Assembly (NCBI GenBank): GCA_023227645.1
Contig: JALNVJ010000011.1
Location: 1 to 20,565, forward strand
Origin: Bacteroidales bacterium
Lineage (GTDB): Bacteria; Bacteroidota; Bacteroidia; Bacteroidales; P3
Direction of reading: 5' to 3'
DNA: 20,565 nucleotides
The notes beneath the pieces were generated by a model. It saw only the letters and a list, made by a program, of their open reading frames with translations, was not told the DNA's origin and did not search any database. This document shows, in pieces, positions 1 through 6,218 of this stretch. Numbering within the stretch: the stretch's first letter is position 1; every line of letters begins with the position of its first letter. The translations under genes and the position numbers were made by a program.

Positions 1-465
1 CTGGAAGATAAACTACTAAAAATCCCCCTCGATGAAGATAAATTTGGATATCAGCTTGTGGTTAATGACCAAGAAGAGATAATCGACCAAATGGAATTCC
101 TATTAATTAACTCAATAGATGCTGATCTTGATGAAATTTATCAAAAGGTACATTCACTAAATGGATTATTTGTTCCAGCACATATAAATAAAGGAGCCAA
201 TAGCCTAATATCACAACTAGGATTTGTTCCCCCTGATATCAAAGCCGATGCTATGGAGATTTCACGCCACGTAACAAAGACTAATTTTATAAAAAAGAAT
301 GCCTACCTAAAGAAATTCCAATTTATACAAGACTCCGACGCACATTATATTAATGATATAGGATCAGTATATTGCAATTTAATTATGGAAAATCTAAGCT
401 TTGATGAATTTCGTTTGGCAATACGAGGCGAACAAGGACGTTATATAGAAACAATAATAGAATAA
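1..465 (+). CDS. PHP-domain protein, C-terminal part (5' truncated by window edge)
   Basis: The reading frame is open from base 1, so this is the 3' end of a longer gene; a GTG at 58 is internal. The visible 154 residues include a segment 'LFVPAHINKGANSLISQLGFVPP' in type, followed by 'DAMEISRH' and 'IQDSDAHYINDIG'. These match the C-terminal part of the PHP metal-dependent phosphoesterase fold: a PAH-type histidine, then a late D-A-H motif in which Asp and His would bind metal. Proteins of this class hydrolyse phosphate esters using two or three metal ions; the substrate here is unknown. The stop at 463-465 lies 3 nt before the next gene, so the two are very likely co-transcribed. In anaerobes, PHP proteins next to a small GHKL ATPase often sit beside [FeFe]-hydrogenase/NuoEF-like genes (general knowledge); whether that holds upstream cannot be seen here. 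Confidence 0.75.
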   Translation: MEDKLLKIPLDEDKFGYQLVVNDQEEIIDQMEFLLINSIDADLDEIYQKVHSLNGLFVPAHINKGANSLISQLGFVPPDIKADAMEISRHVTKTNFIKKNAYLKKFQFIQDSDAHYINDIGSVYCNLIMENLSFDEFRLAIRGEQGRYIETIIE

Positions 466-468
466 GCA

Positions 469-1017
469 ATGAAAGACCTATCACTACATATATTAGATCT
501 AATACAAAACTCCACAGCTGTAAATTCAACCCTAATTAATTTAGATATTATTGATAGTATACAGGATAACATCCTTAGCTTTAGAATAAAAGACAATGGT
601 AAAGGAATGACTAAAGAGTTCTTAGCCAAAGTTACAGACCCTTATAGCACAACCCGTACCACAAGGAAGGTAGGACTAGGCTTACCACTAATTAAGATGA
701 ATGCCGAAAACTGTGGTGGTGGATTTAAAATAGAAAGCGAATTGGGTATAGGCACAAACCTAACTTTTTGGTTTGAACACAATAATATCGATAGGCCACC
801 AATGGGCGATATTGCAGGAGTTTTTGTTCTCACAATTGCCCAAAATGAAGATATTAGGTTTATTATGTCCTATAAAACAGATAATGATATTTTCACATTT
901 GACACCGATCAGGTCAAAGAAACCCTTGATGGGATACCACTAAATAATAATGATATAATCAAGTTCTTAAGAGAAATGATAGAAGAAAATATAAAAGAAA
1001 TAGGAGGAAATGAGTAA
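469..1017 (+). CDS. Small GHKL-type ATP-binding protein (histidine-kinase/anti-sigma-like ATPase)
   Basis: This 182-residue protein has a GHKL (HATPase_c) ATP-binding domain filling residues 1 to about 105. The N-box is 'HILDLIQNS' with Asn14 as the Mg-ATP residue, the G1 box is DNGKGM (42-47) and the G2 box is GLGLPLIK (69-76), followed by GIGTNLTF (93-100). There is no phospho-acceptor histidine region, no membrane segment and no receiver domain, so it is not a complete two-component kinase. Residues 110-182 form a C-terminal extension of unknown function. It is read 3 nt after the PHP gene and overlaps the YqeY start by up to 8 nt. Cytoplasmic ATPases of this type may act as anti-sigma-like regulators or as partners of the PHP protein; the exact role is not established by this sequence. 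The ATP-binding assignment is firm, the function is open. Confidence 0.8.
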   Translation: MKDLSLHILDLIQNSTAVNSTLINLDIIDSIQDNILSFRIKDNGKGMTKEFLAKVTDPYSTTRTTRKVGLGLPLIKMNAENCGGGFKIESELGIGTNLTFWFEHNNIDRPPMGDIAGVFVLTIAQNEDIRFIMSYKTDNDIFTFDTDQVKETLDGIPLNNNDIIKFLREMIEENIKEIGGNE

Positions 1018-1465
1018 TATGAATTTAGAAGAAAGAATAAATGCTGACATAAAACAAGCAATGTTGGCAAAGGACAGAGAAAGATTAGAATCACTAAGAG
1101 CAATTAAATCTGCAATCTTAATGATAAAAACAAGCAAAAGCGGAACCCAAGTGTCGGAACAAGAAGAGATACAAACCCTTCAACGCCTAGTTAAACAAAG
1201 GAAAGAAGCTGCACTAACTTATAAGGAGCAGAATCGCCAAGAACTCTACGATGTTGAGATAGCTCAAGCAAAGATAATAGAAGAATATCTTCCCGAGCAA
1301 CTAAGCGAAGACGAAATACGCCAAGCCATTTCAAATATTATCAAAGAACTAGGAGTAACATCCCCAAAAGATATGGGCAAAGTTATGGGACCTGCCCAAA
1401 AACAATTCGCAGGGAAAGCCGATAACAAAATAGTATCTCAGATAGTAAAAGAACTATTAGGATAA
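1010..1465 (+). CDS. GatB/YqeY domain protein
   Basis: This 151-residue cytoplasmic helical protein is typical in length for the YqeY family. It shows the family blocks 'LEERINADIKQAM' near the N terminus, 'KIIEEYLPEQLSEDEI' (88-103), and 'KDMGKVMGPAQKQFAGKAD' (120-138), which resembles the C-terminal tail domain of GatB. GatB is the amidotransferase subunit that amidates Glu-tRNA(Gln); stand-alone YqeY proteins share the tRNA-interacting helical domain but their role is poorly defined. There are two candidate starts: ATG at 1010, which overlaps the preceding gene, and ATG at 1019. A good AGGAGG at 1002-1007 lies only 2 nt before the first but 11 nt before the second, and family members usually begin M-(S/N)-L-x-x-R-I, so 1019 may be the true start. 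A strong hairpin follows at 1485-1526. Confidence 0.88.
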   Translation: MSNMNLEERINADIKQAMLAKDRERLESLRAIKSAILMIKTSKSGTQVSEQEEIQTLQRLVKQRKEAALTYKEQNRQELYDVEIAQAKIIEEYLPEQLSEDEIRQAISNIIKELGVTSPKDMGKVMGPAQKQFAGKADNKIVSQIVKELLG

Positions 1466-1484
1466 GATACTGAGAAAAACAAGA

Positions 1485-1526
1485 AAACCCAAAAGGCTAC
1501 CAAATATTTGGTAGCCTTTTGGGTTT
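1485..1526. terminator. Perfect 42-nt palindrome, probable terminator of the yqeY operon
   Basis: Bases 1485-1526 are a perfect inverted repeat without a fixed loop (left arm AAACCCAAAAGGCTACCAAA, then TA, then its complement). The A-rich foot and T-rich 3' side would work as an intrinsic terminator for the yqeY transcript, and the symmetry allows action in either direction. It begins 19 nt after the yqeY stop. The stem is unusually long and flawless for a terminator. Confidence 0.8.
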
Positions 1527-1588
1527 AGAGTAAAGAATAAAATCAATAAAACTTGGGAAGAAATTATTAGATCTTTGTTTTATTTTGC

Positions 1589-1650
1589 TGAGATGCACAT
1601 CTTAGCTTACTGAGATGTACATCTTAGCATCTTGAGATGCACATCTTAGC
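1589..1650. repeat. Three tandem copies of an 18-bp dyad-symmetric element at 22-bp period
   Basis: Copies lie at 1589-1606, 1611-1628 and 1633-1650. Copies 1 and 3 are identical (TGAGATGCACATCTTAGC); copy 2 differs by one base (GTAC for GCAC in the centre), which makes its core AGATGTACATCT a perfect palindrome. The 4-nt spacers differ (TTAC, ATCT). The 22-bp period is close to two helical turns, so the copies would face the same side of the DNA. The array lies between two converging genes, away from both gene starts. It could be a protein-binding cluster or a short repeat family; its function is unknown. Confidence 0.85.
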
Positions 1651-1698
1651 GAAATCAACCTTCGTTTTAAAAAAATAAATCCTTATCTTACTAAAATA

Positions 1699-1739
1699 GA
1701 ACTTGATATCAATAGTTTTTTTCTATAATTATCAAGCTC
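1699..1739 (-). terminator. Hairpin downstream of the PurF-like gene, possible terminator
   Basis: GAACTTGATA (1699-1708) pairs with TATCAAGCTC (1730-1739) with a single wobble. Inside it a further 4 bp (ATAG/CTAT) enclose a 7-nt T-run loop. Read on the minus strand it starts 12 nt after the PurF-like stop and is followed by U-rich sequence, though no T-tract directly abuts the stem. It is a plausible end of the ileS-recA-nadE-PurF-like transcript, weaker than the other terminators here. Confidence 0.5.
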
Positions 1740-1750
1740 CATTAAAGAAT

Positions 1751-3598
1751 TTAGTAAGCTCTTTTTGTGTTGCCTTCGTAGTAGTTAATAAATGCTTGAT
1801 TTACTACTTTATTCCCGCCTGGGGTTGGATACTTTCCTGTGAAATACCAATCGCCTGTGTGGTCAGGACATGCTTGATGTAGTCCTTCTATGGTTTGATA
1901 TACTATCTCAACTTCTGCTCTACAGTCCGAAGGTGTTAGCAGTTTGGTTATCCTTGCTGTTATTTCATCATTGGTGAATGGTTTGTAGATCTCTCTAACA
2001 TGATTCACTACTTCTTCTTTTGGGATATTTACCTGCTCCTTACATTTAAAATATATATCATCTATTATATGTTGTAGACCTCTTTCTTTGAGCAAATCTA
2101 TTGCTGCATTAAAGGCTATAAATTCTGTCATTCTTGACATATCTATTCCGTAGCAGTCTGGGTATCGGATTTGAGGTGCTGAGGATGCAATAACTATCTT
2201 CTTAGGATTTAGCTTGTCGAGGATTCTTATTATGCTTTGTTTAAGGGTTGTTCCTCTAACTATACTATCATCAAGAACCACAAGATTATCAACATGGTCA
2301 CGAACTTGTCCGTAGGTTACGTCATAAACGTGTGCTACTAAGTCGTCTCTATCGTTATCGTTGGTGATAAATGTTCTCATCTTCACGTCTTTCACCACTA
2401 ATGCTTCTCTTCTTGGACTATGTGAAAATATTTGAACTAGCTCTTCTTTGGTTAATTTACCTTTTTCTTGGCGTTGGATTATTTCATCCATCCTTGTTTG
2501 GTCGAGGTATTGATTGAGTGATTGGGCTAAACCTTGGAATGCTACTGAGGCAGTGTTTGGTATATATGAGATGATTGTGTTCTCCATATCGTAGTTGATT
2601 GCCTTTAATATGGAATCTCTTAGGTTAGCTCCTAAGTCTTTTCTTTCTTGGTAGATTGATGAGTCGGTTCCTCTTGAGAAGTATATTCTTTCAAATGAAC
2701 ATTTTGAAGCATTTTCAGCTGCTGGTAGCACTTGTTCTATTTTTACTTCTCCATTCTTTTTAATTATTATGGCTTCTCCACATTCTAGTTCTTTTACTTC
2801 ATCACTCTTCATATTTAATGCAGTAAGAAGTACGGGTCTTTCGGATGCAACTGCTACAAATTCATCATTTTCGTAATAGAAACAAGGTCTTATTCCGTGA
2901 GGATCTCTTAGTACGAATGCGTCTCCATGTCCTAACATTCCTGCCATTACATAGCCACCATCCCAATTTTTGGTTGAATGACGAAGTATCTTTGCAATAT
3001 CAATATCTTCTGCAATTTTAGTGGTGATAGTTATATTATCAAGACCTGCATCCTTATGTTTTCTGAATAATGATTCAACCTCTCTATCAACGAAATGTCC
3101 CACCTTTTCCAAAATTACAGCAGTGTCGGCCACATTAACAGGATGTTGTCCTAGCTCAACTAACTTTGCTTCCATTTCCCCAATATTGGTTAGATTGAAA
3201 TTTCCTGCAAGAACTACTGAACGTGTTTTCCAATTACTTTCTCTAAGGAAAGGGTGAAGGTTTTCTATTTCATTCTTCCCAAAAGTTCCATATCGTAAAT
3301 GTCCTAAGTATAATTCTCCAAGAAATCTATCATCAGAAAAAGCTTTGGTAATTACGTCTTGAATTGGCTTATTGGAATTACTTTTTGCGATATGAACATA
3401 GGCTGTTCCTGGTGCAGTGTCAAATTTTATTGATGCTAAACCTGCTCCGTCTTGTCCTCGGTTATGCTGTTTTTCCATCAATAAGTACATTTTGTTTAAG
3501 CCCCAGTACTTATTTCCATATTTATTTTCGTAATATTCCAAAGGTTTTTTTAATCGAAGTAATGCAATTCCGCATTCGTGTTTAATACTATCACTCAT
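1751..3598 (-). CDS. Long-form amidophosphoribosyltransferase-like protein (class II glutamine amidotransferase plus PRTase)
   Basis: This 615-residue protein is much longer than classical PurF (about 470-505). The N-terminal Ntn glutaminase domain starts at Cys9 (HECGIAL) after an 8-residue leader that would have to be removed to free the nucleophile. It continues with 'QHNRGQDGAGL' (44-54), 'LGHLRYGTFG' (98-107) and 'AGNFNLTN' (131-138). The phosphoribosyltransferase PRPP loop is VVLDDSIVRGTT (440-451), followed by 'RYPDCYGIDMSRMTEFIAF'. Classical PurF makes phosphoribosylamine from PRPP and glutamine, the first step of purine synthesis. Differences here: the HNGN of PurF reads GNFN, the segment before the PRPP loop is reorganised, and there is a C-terminal extension of roughly 100 residues. 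Long forms like this occur across Bacteroidota and may coexist with a standard PurF. It is the last gene of the minus-strand operon, 5 nt after nadE. I am confident of the fold and less so of the exact reaction. Confidence 0.85.
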   Translation of the reverse strand: MSDSIKHECGIALLRLKKPLEYYENKYGNKYWGLNKMYLLMEKQHNRGQDGAGLASIKFDTAPGTAYVHIAKSNSNKPIQDVITKAFSDDRFLGELYLGHLRYGTFGKNEIENLHPFLRESNWKTRSVVLAGNFNLTNIGEMEAKLVELGQHPVNVADTAVILEKVGHFVDREVESLFRKHKDAGLDNITITTKIAEDIDIAKILRHSTKNWDGGYVMAGMLGHGDAFVLRDPHGIRPCFYYENDEFVAVASERPVLLTALNMKSDEVKELECGEAIIIKKNGEVKIEQVLPAAENASKCSFERIYFSRGTDSSIYQERKDLGANLRDSILKAINYDMENTIISYIPNTASVAFQGLAQSLNQYLDQTRMDEIIQRQEKGKLTKEELVQIFSHSPRREALVVKDVKMRTFITNDNDRDDLVAHVYDVTYGQVRDHVDNLVVLDDSIVRGTTLKQSIIRILDKLNPKKIVIASSAPQIRYPDCYGIDMSRMTEFIAFNAAIDLLKERGLQHIIDDIYFKCKEQVNIPKEEVVNHVREIYKPFTNDEITARITKLLTPSDCRAEVEIVYQTIEGLHQACPDHTGDWYFTGKYPTPGGNKVVNQAFINYYEGNTKRAY

Positions 3599-3603
3599 AT
3601 TCT

Positions 3604-5184
3604 TTAGGATATTGGCACTCTTCTATCAATTCCAAAGCAATTTTCTGTTAACTTAACTGCAGTAGGACATTGACGACGTTTCCATTCGTTTATTTTAACT
3701 AACTTAATTATTCTTTCTATTACTGATTTATCAACCTCTAAAGATTGGCTTTCAAATTCTTCTACTATCTCTTCTAAAGACTTTTTATGGTCTATATGCT
3801 TAATAAGAATCTTATCTAAGATATCGTAATCGGGTAATGAATCAGTATCTTTCTGCTCAAATCTAAGCTCAGCAGAAGGGGCTTTGGTTATTGAATTCCA
3901 AGGTATAGGCACACTGTCTGAATCAGGGTTGGATTTTAACCATTCTTCATTAATATACTGTGATAACTCCCATACTTCTGTCTTATACATATCTGCTATA
4001 ATAGATAATGCTCCAGAAGTATCTCCATAAAGGGTTCCATATCCAACAGAAGCTTCCGATTTATTGGTAGTATTAAGAAGTGCTCCTCCAAATTTATTGG
4101 AATACCACATTAATGTAAGACATCTTAAACGGCTTTGAATATTTTCTTCGGCAATACTAAATGTTTGGTTTGGGAAAACCCTGTCGAAGGTATTAGAACA
4201 TTGATCGAAACAATCCTTAATAGGAATTATATGATGTTCAACACCTGAGTTTTTTGCAGAATCTAAAGCATCTTTTACTGAATGGTCGGATGAAAATTCG
4301 GATGGCATTAGAATACCTACAACGTTTTCTTTCCCAAGAGCATTAACTGCGAGAGCTAAAACAAGGGCTGAATCTATTCCTCCTGAAAGTCCAAGAGTTG
4401 CTTTTTCAATATTGTTCTTATGATAATAATCTCTTATTGCAAGAATTAGGGCTTCGTATAGATTTTTTAGTCTTGAGGGAGAGTTTTGAGCAATTGGCTT
4501 TAGGGTTTCTGTGTTGAAAGATTGGGAATGGTATTTAAAATTGGGAAGACTACCACATAGCTCTCCCTTTTGATTTAATATAAAACTTCCACCTGAAAAT
4601 ATATATCCACCCTCTGCTCCCGCTCTATTGGAAAACACCAATGTAGTCTTTAGCTTGCGAACCAATACAATTAATTCATTTAATAGTTCTTTATGTCCTT
4701 CGTGATGAAATATGGTATTGGAAGAAATAATTAATAGATCAACCTTAGTTTTCTTTTCTTCAAAGTCTTTTATATCTTCTAAGAACCCAAAACCAATAGA
4801 TTGATTCTTATATTTAATAACCTCTATTCCTGTTCCCTGTTCAAACCCAATATCAAATTGATTAAGGTTGCGCTTGGTTGAAATAGCTAATAATTCACCA
4901 CCTTCAACCATTATCATTGAATTAAATTTCTTCCCCTCAATTTCAATTGGAGAACCAAAAACAAGATCTCTCTTTTCCAAAAGCAAGCTCTCGCACACCT
5001 TTGATGATGATAAAAAGATATCCGAATAGGAGGTAGAATTATATAATGGTCCTCCACTTACTGATAGCTCGGGAAAAACTGATAATACATCAGAGTTTAC
5101 TTCCTTTAGGGAATCAGTAATTATTTTTTTATTAAAATTAAACCCTAATGTCTTAGGGTTTAATTGATTTATTTGAATTTTCAT
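3604..5184 (-). CDS. nadE: NAD+ synthetase with degenerate glutaminase domain
   Basis: This 526-residue, two-domain cytoplasmic enzyme has a nitrilase-like domain (about 1-215) fused to an ATP-pyrophosphatase synthetase domain (about 235-526). The second domain carries the P-loop LGLSGGIDS (264-272), 'SRLRCLTLMWYSNKFG', 'NTTNKSEASVGYGTLYGD' and the C-terminal 'KRRQCPTAVKLT', all typical of NadE, which adenylates and amidates nicotinic acid adenine dinucleotide to NAD+. In the nitrilase domain the expected Glu (FPEL, Glu39) and a plausible Lys (Lys104) remain, but the nucleophile position of the usual I-C-E-D motif reads F-L-E-D, with Leu135 for Cys (codon TTA at 4780-4782). The domain is otherwise well kept, so the enzyme probably uses free ammonia or ammonia from a partner. 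The start ATG directly abuts the recA stop (TAAATG), and the PurF-like start follows 5 nt after its stop. Confidence 0.93.
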   Translation of the reverse strand: MKIQINQLNPKTLGFNFNKKIITDSLKEVNSDVLSVFPELSVSGGPLYNSTSYSDIFLSSSKVCESLLLEKRDLVFGSPIEIEGKKFNSMIMVEGGELLAISTKRNLNQFDIGFEQGTGIEVIKYKNQSIGFGFLEDIKDFEEKKTKVDLLIISSNTIFHHEGHKELLNELIVLVRKLKTTLVFSNRAGAEGGYIFSGGSFILNQKGELCGSLPNFKYHSQSFNTETLKPIAQNSPSRLKNLYEALILAIRDYYHKNNIEKATLGLSGGIDSALVLALAVNALGKENVVGILMPSEFSSDHSVKDALDSAKNSGVEHHIIPIKDCFDQCSNTFDRVFPNQTFSIAEENIQSRLRCLTLMWYSNKFGGALLNTTNKSEASVGYGTLYGDTSGALSIIADMYKTEVWELSQYINEEWLKSNPDSDSVPIPWNSITKAPSAELRFEQKDTDSLPDYDILDKILIKHIDHKKSLEEIVEEFESQSLEVDKSVIERIIKLVKINEWKRRQCPTAVKLTENCFGIDRRVPIS

Positions 5185-6198
5185 TTATGCTTTTAATGCT
5201 TGTCGTATTTGCCCCTCAAGTTCATTCATTAGTTCTTCGTTATCTAATAGAAGTTGTTTAACAGCTTCGCGTCCTTGTCCAAGTTTTGTTTCTCCATAAC
5301 TAAACCAAGAACCACTTTTCTTAATTATGTTCTTCTCAACTCCCATATCAATTATTTCTCCAACCTTAGAGATACCAACACCAAAGGTTAAATCAAATTC
5401 AACTTGGCGGAAAGGAGGTGCAAGTTTATTCTTTACCACCTTAACTCTTACTCTATTCCCAACGTTTTGATCTCCTTCTTTAATTGCTTGAATACGACGA
5501 ATATCTAAACGAATTGAAGAATAGAACTTAAGTGCATTTCCTCCTGTTGTTGTCTCTGGATTGCCAAAAACAACGCCTATCTTTTCTCTTAATTGGTTAA
5601 TAAAAATACAACAGCAATTTGTTCTGCTAATTGTTGAGGTTAGTTTTCTAAGAGCCTGCGACATTAAACGAGCTTGAAGGCCCATCTTACTATCACCCAT
5701 TTCTCCATCAATTTCTGCTTTTGGAGTTAGGGCTGCAACAGAGTCAATAACTATTATATCAATTGCTCCTGAACGAATTAAATTATCTGTAATTTCAAGT
5801 GCTTGTTCTCCATTATCGGGTTGAGATATAAAAAGATTTTCAATATCTACTCCCAATTTTTGAGCATAAGCACTATCAAAAGCATGTTCTGCATCAATAA
5901 ATGCTGCAACTCCTCCAGCTTTTTGAGCCTCGGCAATTGCATGAATAGCTAAGGTTGTTTTACCTGAACTCTCTGGACCATATATTTCAATTACTCTTCC
6001 TCTTGGCAAACCACCTATTCCAAGGGCTATATCCAATCCAAGTGAACCTGTTGAAATAATATTTACCTCAACAGCAGGCTTGTCTCCAAGTTTCATAATT
6101 GAACCCTTACCATAACTCTTTTCAATCTTGTCGATTGTTGTTTGTAACACCTTTAACTTCTCAAGCTTAGCTGCGTCAACTTTATTGTCTTTTGCCAT
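5185..6198 (-). CDS. recA: RecA recombinase
   Basis: This 337-residue protein has the whole RecA core: Walker A GPESSGKT (74-81), 'IDAEHAFD' (101-108), Walker B-like 'IIVIDSVAALTP' (148-159), loop L1 'GEMGDSKMGLQARLMS', and 'FINQLREKIG' with loop L2 'GNPETTTGG' (212-220). RecA forms an ATP-dependent filament on single-stranded DNA, drives strand exchange and triggers cleavage of LexA-type repressors. It is slightly short of the E. coli protein (353) because the C terminus ends at 'IRQALKA' without a long acidic tail. The gene is second in the ileS operon, only 20 nt after ileS, and its stop abuts the nadE start. No separate promoter can be seen in the 20-nt gap, so expression probably depends on the ileS promoter or on a site inside ileS. 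Confidence 0.99.
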   Translation of the reverse strand: MAKDNKVDAAKLEKLKVLQTTIDKIEKSYGKGSIMKLGDKPAVEVNIISTGSLGLDIALGIGGLPRGRVIEIYGPESSGKTTLAIHAIAEAQKAGGVAAFIDAEHAFDSAYAQKLGVDIENLFISQPDNGEQALEITDNLIRSGAIDIIVIDSVAALTPKAEIDGEMGDSKMGLQARLMSQALRKLTSTISRTNCCCIFINQLREKIGVVFGNPETTTGGNALKFYSSIRLDIRRIQAIKEGDQNVGNRVRVKVVKNKLAPPFRQVEFDLTFGVGISKVGEIIDMGVEKNIIKKSGSWFSYGETKLGQGREAVKQLLLDNEELMNELEGQIRQALKA

Positions 6199-6218
6199 AA
6201 TGTTGTTTGTAATATGAT

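Noticed and set aside
1589..1650. Tandem repeats as a mini CRISPR array
   Set aside because: Spacers are only 4 nt, the repeat is 18 nt and no cas genes are near; it does not fit any CRISPR layout.
3021..3585. Plus-strand open frames opposite the PurF-like gene
   Set aside because: They are antisense shadows of a well-conserved coding region with no own motif or promoter.
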